Assembly (NCBI GenBank): GCA_963678705.1 | Contig: OY783221.1 | Location: 13,330,001 to 13,394,000 of the forward strand | DNA from: Panorpa germanica | Taxonomy: Eukaryota; Arthropoda; Insecta; Mecoptera; Panorpidae | Direction of reading: 5' to 3' | DNA length: 64,000 nucleotides | Shown here: positions 57,441 to 64,000 of the stretch, piece by piece | Layout of the letters: each line of letters opens with the position of its first letter | Position numbering within the stretch: position 1 is the stretch's first letter | Position numbers and translations under genes: made by a program | The notes under the pieces: generated by a model | Told to the model about the DNA's origin: nothing | What the model saw: the letters and a program-made list of their open reading frames with translations, nothing else | Databases searched by the model: none

Positions 57441-58204
57441 AAATTTAACAAAACTTAGACATCATTGCGCCTGACAGAGCGGCAACATTACTTACGAGCT
57501 TTATTTACAGTACTCTCTTGTAAAATTCTTTACGGAAAAAATGTTATTTTTTAAACATTTAAAGAGGAATTTGGACGTAAAAATTTGATTAATAATTAGT
57601 GAATGAAAAACGTATAAAATAGTAATATTTCTTCCGCCTCCAATTAATTGTTACATTTAGTCTGTAAATATTGTCAAAAAATAATTGTAAAATACATGAC
57701 TCTCTTGTACCATAAAGAAATAAAATTTAAACGCCTGGTTTATATGCAACATTAATAACAACACCTGATAGTATGCTTATTCTAGTTGTCAATAGATGGA
57801 AGCACCGTAATAAATTCTTAATTTACTAGTTAACGACACCGGTTGCAAGTGTGCTTGCTAATCAGTTGAAGTTTAAATTTTATGTAGTGAAATTATTTTA
57901 CGCAAGAGATTAGCACTTTTGATAAAACTTAAAAATCAGGCATTTTTATAATAACCCACCTCGTTAACAAAAGACTTTTATTATTCAACAAAAAATAATA
58001 GTTAAAGATGTGATGTATTGATAAACATTAAAGAAGTTTCATCTTATGATAAAGTGTGCTATTGCAAAACAAGTCAAATAAATAATACTGAAAAAATCGT
58101 CGTCGCAAGTAATTTTATTTTACAGAAGTTGAATGTAATTATATAAAGAAATAATTTGTTCACTTGTCAAAAATGATCAGTCAAAAAGGATAAGAAAAAT
58201 TTGC
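57441..58204. other. Intergenic AT-rich region
   Basis: No gene or recognised repeat seen. It lies between the array and the probable poly(A) site of aurB. Confidence 0.5.
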
Positions 58205-58214
58205 TTTATTTATT
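58205..58214 (-). terminator. Candidate poly(A) signals of aurB
   Basis: Two overlapping AATAAA hexamers on the minus strand, about 105 nt after the stop codon. The site is plausible, but AT-rich DNA makes chance matches common. Confidence 0.45.
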
Positions 58215-58318
58215 AATATGTATTGAAAATATAAATTACATAAATTGAAAATATCTATAAATAAAACAATAAAATAAAAAATCACAGGATAAAAAATACA
58301 ATAGAAAAAATCTTAAAA

Positions 58319-58405
58319 CTACGCCTTAGATTTGTTCAGCTGGACCCAGGGGTGTGACATGACAGCCGGAAGACTAATTCTTCTCTCGTGACTCTTCTGA
58401 AGAAG
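58319..58405 (-). CDS. aurB: aurB exon 6, C-terminus and stop
   Basis: A 29-codon final exon after a 69-bp intron. It encodes [20 protein letters not shown] and VQLNKSKA, then TAG. The pattern LL(8-9 residues)R(I/L)xLxxVxxHPWV matches Aurora C-termini. It is too short to be found by ORF length alone; frame, acceptor AACAG and homology support it. Confidence 0.95.
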   Translation of the reverse strand, partial: LLQKSHERRISLPAVMSHPWVQLNKSKA

Positions 58406-61400
58406 CTGTTAAATAATATTTACGTTTACAGAAACAATAAATTATACATCTCAAAATAAATCTTCTCCTGTTACCTTTTGAATCAAGTCGCGAGCTCCCG
58501 CAGTCACGTGATTCGGGAATTGTAAATTTACGTTTGATATTTTTGCATATGTTGCTTTATTGTCTGCACTTTCAAATGGAGGACTACCAACTAGAAATTC
58601 ATAACACAGTACGCCTACACACCAATTGTCGACACTGGCGTCGTAGCACTCTCCGCCGACCATTTCTGGAGGTAAGTAATCCAGGGTGCCGCACATTGTC
58701 TTGCGGCTATAAGATAATATGTGTGTATTAGAATTAGAGCCATTGAATATATAAACTGTTGAAATGTAAAACACTTTACGTTTCAAGCTAATTAAACTTA
58801 ATTGGTGTTCGCCAATTAACAAAATGGGCATTTACTCCCCGTTAAACACAGTTACGTATATGTAAGATTTATTTAACACAAAAAGTAATTTTTTTACATA
58901 ACAGTTTTTAGGTTTATATAATAAATATTTTCTTATATCTTTTTAGGGAATAAGTTATAAGAAAATGTACTGGCTAATGGGACGCAAATCCACATTATCC
59001 ATACATAACAAGCTAATGCTGCATAGGCAAATATTGAGAACAGTTTGGACAAATGGAATCCAGCTATGGGGCTGTACTAAGAAATGCAACATCATATGCA
59101 TTCAGATTTTCCAAAATAAAGTTCTGAGGAACATAGTGAATGCACCATGGTATGTCCGCAATAGGGATATACATAGGGATCTCAAAGTAACTACAGTAGC
59201 TGAAGAAATTACGAAAATTGCAAGAAAGCACGAACAACGTTTCCAACACCATGTCAACGTGGAAGCGTTTCACCGAAGCACACAGATGGACTGACAAGAA
59301 GATTAAAGAGAACTAAGCCATTTGTGCTAGTATGATGTCCGACGAAAAAAGAGTATTAACAATGGTTAATACTCTGACTTCAAAATATTACCATTATTAT
59401 ATTAACTAGAAAATATGTTATGAGATAGTTTATATAAACTAGTTATAACAATATATAACATATAATAGCTACAATAATAAAAAAAATATATAATGAATAT
59501 AAATTACATAACAAAAGTTACCTTTCAAAATAAGTTTAAGTTTTCTGACGTTAATACATTTTTCATGCAAGATTATAAATGTTGCTCATTAAATAATATT
59601 TTGATACAAATTTTTTAATGATTTTTGCTTTTACAGTGTCAGAACTAGAAGTGTTACCAATTTCACACTGCCGTAACAGCCAAACGGCTAATGACAGCGC
59701 GCTCATTTTTTAACAAGCGTGAATCTGTTATGTTGTTTACAAGCCTACAGAAGCATATCGTTTTACGTCGCAGTTAAAAAAAAGTTATCGAAATGGAATT
59801 CAAACGCAGCAGTGCTATTACTATTGCTTTGTATTCGGCTGGAAAATCGTAACCAGCCATTGTTAATGAGCTTCGACATTTACATGTGAACAAAATGTTT
59901 GTGTGTCGGATCATTACACGTTGCAATGATACTGGTAGCATCAAAAAACGCCATGGAGGTGGACATCCAAAAACAGCAACATCGCCAGAAATGGTTCGAA
60001 AGGTGTAGGCCAGAATTCAACGTAATCCACGACAAAGTGCAGTTCAATTGGCGAAAAAGCACGTAAACATTTCGATAGAAACCATTGGACGCTTTAACAA
60101 CTCCCGGCACCATACCATAGCATTAACCAGCCTGTGAAACACAATGTGTTTTGCAAGAAAAAGTTCCCAGCTTAATTTTTTCACAACAATGGCCAAACTA
60201 GCAACTAAAAAATGTAAGACGGTCGCTACCTTAAATATTGCTCTTCGCCGAGAATGGTACAAAACACCATCAGACCACGGACTCAATGCTATTATCCGCG
60301 CTAAACTAACCGTGGTTACGTCGAACAATAACATATTCTTTTTTAAATTTGAAATGTTTACGATATACTGAAGTTTTTAAATTAAAAAAATCATATTGTC
60401 AAAATTACAGCATTTTTAATTGGTAACACTTCGAGCGCCGACCCCTGTATTTAATGATAATGTAACAAAATTATGTGAAACTACGGTAAATAATAAAATG
60501 TAACGTTAGGTAAAAAATATTACGTTAAATAATACATGAGTTTACATTTTATGTTTGAAGGATTAAGTGCGACAAGAGAGCGCAGGAAAGAGGACTCAAA
60601 ATTAATATTCATCAAATTAAGACTTAATAGAATTGACCATCGAGCCAAATTTACACTGTATGGAACAGAATTTTATCATAATTAGAGCAACTATGTTTGA
60701 ACAGAGTATCTTCTTCTTCTTCAGTGGCTCGACAGCCCTGGGTGGGCCCTGGCCTTCTCAAGATTTTTTTCCGAATGATTTAATTACTTGAGATTTCGTA
60801 ACAAGGTTTCTTATACGGGGTCGAGTTGTTAGCCTGATATAATCCCCAGGGGCAGGGTACCCATTTTAGTCGCCTCTTACGACATGCATGAGCAACATTG
60901 GGACTATTCTTTCACACCCGGTCACCATCCTATTAGAGCAACTATGTTTGAACAGAGTATAGTTCTTAAAATAAAGAGCTACCTTTTTGATGGTGCATGC
61001 ACAGACCACCCAAAGTCAGCTAACTTAATATCTCCAGTTTGCGTGAGCAATAAGTTTTCTGGTTTTATATCGCGATGGATAACATCGCTTAAATGGCAGT
61101 AGTGCAGTGCGTCAGCTACCTGTAAGATAAATTAATTAGGAATTAATAATTAATGATAACTTAGAAAGGACGGACGCGTTCATACTTAAATCAAATTCTA
61201 GATTTACTCGATGAAATCCGTCGTTAAAAAGAGACCAACTGTGCATGTTGGGCAGGCAGAATTCTTTTTTTGTTTCATCATGTAAAAAAGGACTGGATTT
61301 AAATGTTAATTTTCGGGATGAAGGACATTACCTTTGATCACCATGGTTAGAAACGAAATAGTTTATAAATGTGTAATCTTAAGTTACTATTGTTAGTTTT

Positions 61401-63761
61401 AAGATGAAGTATTGATATTATAAATGTTATTGTTATATTTAAGATTTTAAGAATGTTGTTAGTCATAAGGTGAATAATATCACCAATTCATACAAATAAT
61501 GTCACGATCGTACAAGCCGCCATGGGCTGCTTGTTCGAGCTCACGCTAAGACGTGTCAGAACACATTTGCAAAGTTACTAGCCTCTTTAGAAGAACTCTA
61601 AGCATATAGAAAACTCTATATGCACCTTTATGTGTAGTGAATATCTGTTTACTAGGAACCAGTCCAAACTAAACACTTTAAGCACAAAGAGTCTGACCTT
61701 ACAACTCAGACTAGATATAACTACACACCACACCATCTTGAAAATAATTGAATAATCATATTTCTTTTCTCTATCTTGAAAACTATAACTACAGCACAAA
61801 TTTTGTAAATATCCGTTTTATAGATAATAACGTTATCTACAACTTTTATTAATAATTCTTTGCTGTACCTAATACAATGAACAGAATGTCCTGCTTTTTT
61901 GTTACAAAGTGTTCAGTATTGCTTAGGTCGAAGCAAACATGTGTTACGCATTTTTATATAGTTTTAAATTTAAATATTTTTCTCTTTAAACTAACTAACA
62001 CTGTTATGAGTATTTTAATAGTTTTTAGTTTTATGGTATTTAAAGTACTGCCTTTTCTGGAATGTGTTATAGCCAATGCCCTTTTCAAAGCTTTAAAGCA
62101 AAAAGGGGTAGTGTTATATTGAACCTACGCTGCCTAAGAGCAAGCAAGTGCTTGACATTGGTTATATATGATTCTTCCCTTGTACCATGTGTTAAAAATA
62201 AAATATTTGTTAATTTTAAGTTTTAAAATAAAACAGTTGTAATTGTACGTTCATCCATTAAAAGTCTAAAATATATGTATTAAACTGACATCCGTTAATT
62301 TATTCATAAATAAATCCCTACCCCCAGTTAGAGATTTATAAAATAAAAATATATAATTAAATTAAATAAACAATTAATTAATTTCTTACGCGACGTCCCT
62401 TATAGAAAACTAAATAGGTTTTCTATAAAACAAAGTTATAGCAAAAAGTTAATAGTTGAATTTGTAGATGAAATCATTATTAGCAAAAAAAAAAGCCTAT
62501 CACGGCATTTCTGTGAGACTGATAACCTTATTTTCAAGATAGCGGCTCAGAAGGGGCACTTTCCACCCCGACAAATGAAATTTAAATCAAGGTTTGACTC
62601 TTTTACATGATGAAAAAAGGAAATTACTGCCTGCCAAAAAAATATGGTTCAATGACAGATTTCTCCAACTAATTAATGAGATTTCCCAGTAAACAATTTG
62701 GTGAAGTGTTCTGTTTTGTGACGTTTATATCACTATTGCACTTCAATTATAGTTCGCATCAACTTTATCTTCATTGTTTCGCCCTTTATAGCAATTTCAT
62801 ATGAACGACTATTAGAAACTGAACTGCAAATGAATTCTTTCATGACAAATAAATCGTACGCATCTTCAATATGATGTCAAAGTGACTCCAAAATGTTTAC
62901 TGGGTTCTAAATAATAATCATATTAGGTACATAAATAATCTTTCAAATATATAAATCTGTCACCTGATATATGTATTTAGCAGAACGATATTCATCGAAC
63001 CTTCCGCCTGGTGCAGCTTTGAGATGTTTATATAATTCACCATCAGCTGCAAGCTCCAAAGCTAAATAAATACGCTTCTCATCGTGAAACCAACAAAATA
63101 AACGTAAAATATTTGGGTGCCTAAAATATTAAACATTACGTTTTACAAAAAAGTATATTTACATCAACACACATGAATAAATTTTCAATTTTAATTTACT
63201 TACTTAAGTCGACTTTGAATTTCAATTTCTCGTAATACTTGGCATTCCACATGCCCTTTTACTATTTCTGATTTAAAGAGAGTTTTTAAAGCCACCATAA
63301 AATGTGTTTTCTTCTCTCTGGCTACGTACACGCGTCCAAATTTACCTCTGCCCAGCGGAGCCCCAAGCTCAAAATCATTGGCTGACCACTGATAACTAAA
63401 CCAAATAGAGGTTTTAATAAAATTTGTGCATAGTTACCTAAGTACTAAAATTTAGCAGTAAAAAAAAATCGGTATTTTGAGTAATCATGTAATTAACATT
63501 CAAATGCCTTAAATTTAAAACAACGATAAGCTGTCAAAAGTTATCAATTTTACTTTTTACTTTCAATATTTAATGAAAGATAGTATGAGAAGATGTTGTC
63601 AAAACGTTCTAAATATGATAAATAACTCACGGTTTACCGAAACAAGGATGTTCCAACATTGCCATGGACATGGCGTAAACTTGATCCTTGTATGTATCTG
63701 GTACTTTCTTGAGCAATTGCATAACATCTGCTTCTGTAGCTGGACAATCTTTTGAAGCCAT
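58319..63761 (-). CDS. aurB: Aurora-type Ser/Thr kinase, Aurora B-like, six exons
   Basis: Coding exons on the minus strand are 63761-63631, 63395-63204, 63120-62964, 61119-60983, 58706-58475 and 58405-58319. Junctions are GT-AG and in phase, giving 311 residues plus TAG. Kinase landmarks are the glycine loop GRGKFG (59-64), VALK with Lys81, alpha-C Glu100, HRDIKPEN (175-182) and DFGWS (195-199). The Aurora activation segment [15 protein letters not shown] contains Thr209, the expected autophosphorylation site. [20 protein letters not shown] and [12 protein letters not shown] resemble Aurora B more than Aurora A. Known role: catalytic subunit of the chromosomal passenger complex, which phosphorylates histone H3 and kinetochore proteins and is needed for cytokinesis. 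The N-terminal extension is short (about 50 residues), also like Aurora B. It converges on the Grb gene. Paralogue choice is inferred from motifs. Confidence 0.95.
58475..58706 (-). CDS. aurB: aurB exon 5, activation segment and C-lobe
   Basis: It opens with the rest of a split Ser codon, then [16 protein letters not shown] (Thr209 in the T-loop), and runs through [16 protein letters not shown] to ARDLIQK at residue 283. The acceptor is TTATAG and the donor AAG|GTAACA. LPPE replaces the usual kinase APE, as in all Auroras. Confidence 0.96.
58965..59294 (+). pseudogene. Jockey-like LINE reverse transcriptase C-terminal fragment
   Basis: The 109-codon open frame reads [47 protein letters not shown] and [15 protein letters not shown]. 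This matches the segment after the reverse transcriptase domain of jockey-clade LINEs (the WLxGRxSKLSxxNK and GIQLWG motifs). A stop precedes the frame and catalytic RT motifs are absent, so it is 5'-truncated, as LINE copies usually are. It lies in aurB intron 4, opposite to the gene. A small hairpin follows at 59350-59375. Confidence 0.75.
59634..60447 (+). mobile_element. Tc1/mariner-type transposon remnant
   Basis: The left end CAGTGTCAGAACTAGAAGTG and the right end (reverse complement CAGGGGTCGGCGCTCGAAGTG, shared core GAAGTGTTACCAATT) are inverted repeats. TA dinucleotides flank both sides (59632-59633 and 60448-60449). Inside, from 59793, the plus strand reads as the N-terminal helix-turn-helix part of a transposase ([20 protein letters not shown] and later), broken by stops. 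No DDE/D catalytic region is left. It lies in aurB intron 4. Confidence 0.75.
60681..60960 (-). mobile_element. Retroposed fragment with 29-bp target duplication
   Basis: The same 29 bp (beginning ATTAGAGCAACTATG) lies at 60681-60709 and 60932-60960. Between them are 222 bp that read on the minus strand as GTCGTAAGAGGCGACTAAAA, then CTGTCGAGCCACTGAAGAAG and a (GAA)n tail. This looks like a LINE or SINE 3' end. The insertion is in aurB intron 4. Confidence 0.8.
60983..61119 (-). CDS. aurB: aurB exon 4, catalytic and DFG loops
   Basis: It encodes [20 protein letters not shown] and continues [24 protein letters not shown] (residues 161-206). Catalytic Asp177 and metal-binding Asp195 are intact. 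The donor lies at 60982, only about 20 bp from one copy of a 29-bp target duplication created by a retroposon insertion in the next intron. Confidence 0.96.
61120..62684. other. aurB intron 3, no further features seen
   Basis: AT-rich intron DNA. The open frame at 61877-62122 is hydrophobic, but it has no recognised domain and lies inside an intron. Confidence 0.5.
62685..62904. mobile_element. MITE family F, solo copy
   Basis: CCCAGTAAACAATTTGGTG at the left and ACTCCAAAATGTTTACTGGG at the right are inverted repeats. It matches 7743-7993 in reverse. It lies in aurB intron 3. Confidence 0.82.
62964..63120 (-). CDS. aurB: aurB exon 3, hinge region
   Basis: It encodes [20 protein letters not shown] and continues [13 protein letters not shown] to KYIYQ (residues 109-160). 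Hinge residues LELAADG contact ATP. The acceptor is TTTTAG, the donor CAG|GTGACA, and the exit phase is 0. Confidence 0.96.
63204..63395 (-). CDS. aurB: aurB exon 2, kinase N-lobe with glycine loop
   Basis: The acceptor TTTAG precedes 63395. The exon encodes [20 protein letters not shown] and continues to [10 protein letters not shown] (residues 44-108). It carries the glycine-rich loop, catalytic Lys81 and Glu100 of helix C. The donor is AA|GTAAGT. Confidence 0.96.
63631..63761 (-). CDS. aurB: aurB exon 1, start and N-terminal extension
   Basis: The ATG at 63761-63759 has G at -3 and G at +4. The exon encodes [20 protein letters not shown] through HPCFGKP and ends with donor CC|GTGAGT in phase 2. 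The frame stays open upstream but has no ATG there, so this start is the best choice. No KEN-type degradation box is visible. Confidence 0.92.
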
Positions 63762-63798
63762 TTCAACTTTTATGAATGTAAAATACCAAAAAAAAGAT

Positions 63799-63828
63799 TT
63801 ATAACCTTTTGAAATTAAAAACAACCAT
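63799..63828 (-). promoter_or_regulatory. Possible short upstream ORF before aurB
   Basis: ATG at 63828-63826 opens a 9-codon frame (MVVFNFKRL) ending in TAA, 37 nt before the aurB start and in another frame. It matters only if the transcript begins upstream of it. The rest of 63762-64000 is AT-rich, with no obvious TATA-initiator pair. Confidence 0.3.
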
Positions 63829-64000
63829 TAATTTATATCTCAGAATGTGTTACAATATATTTATTGTAATTAATGATTTATATTTAAACGTAGTTATTAA
63901 TATTTTATTATATCATGTATATCAAAGATGTATATCTACAAAAAACTATTGCTTCCAAACCGTCACAAACCGTTACAAATATCTTTCAACGTTTTTAATC

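Noticed and set aside
60044-60371. Open frames of 96 and 75 codons on opposite strands
   Set aside because: Both are shadows within the mariner-type remnant.
61877-62122. 81-codon hydrophobic open frame
   Set aside because: It lies in an aurB intron, with no domain, and its composition is explained by AT-rich DNA.

Overview
This is a 64 kb window of AT-rich nuclear DNA from an arthropod, most likely an insect. A lepidopteran is my best guess, but that is an inference. The signs are GT-AG introns, dense short non-autonomous transposons, a tRNA-derived SINE, and remnants of LINE, Tc1/mariner and hAT elements. The two protein-coding genes use ordinary animal protein families.

Gene 1 (+ strand, coding 1173-52448, nine exons) encodes an adaptor of the Grb7/Grb10/Grb14 family. 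It has a Ras-association (RA) domain, a PH domain, a BPS region and a C-terminal SH2 domain. All nine exons join in phase and give 549 residues from the ATG at 1173, close to the usual family length. The introns range from 73 bp to about 19 kb and hold most of the mobile DNA. A TATA box and initiator-like sequence lie just upstream of exon 1.

Gene 2 (- strand, coding 63761-58319, six exons) encodes a complete Aurora-type Ser/Thr kinase of 311 residues, closest in motifs to Aurora B, the catalytic subunit of the chromosomal passenger complex. The two genes converge. The roughly 5.9 kb between their stop codons holds a non-repetitive AT-rich stretch (probably 3' UTR of gene 1), a 25-bp minisatellite, and a large inverted tandem array at about 55.8-57.4 kb.

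The rest is a graveyard of transposable elements. At least six short inverted-repeat families recur. Family A has CATTCCCACTCACTG ends. Family B has ends resembling CCTTAGGGCGTCCGCAC. Family C has AGGTCTATCGCACACTGC ends. Family D has CAATGGGCTTGTGTCC ends. Family E has GTACACATTGGTGCGAC ends. Family F has CCCAGTAAACA ends. Several copies are nested inside others, which gives relative insertion ages. Also present are a SINE with a recognisable pol III B box, a hAT-type MITE with 8-bp target duplications, a mariner-type remnant flanked by TA, a jockey-like reverse transcriptase tail, an RNase H remnant, and a retroposed fragment with a 29-bp target duplication beside an Aurora exon.

I found no tRNA or rRNA genes, no CRISPR array and no clearly new protein system. 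The most unusual structures are the inverted tandem array and two long perfect hairpins.
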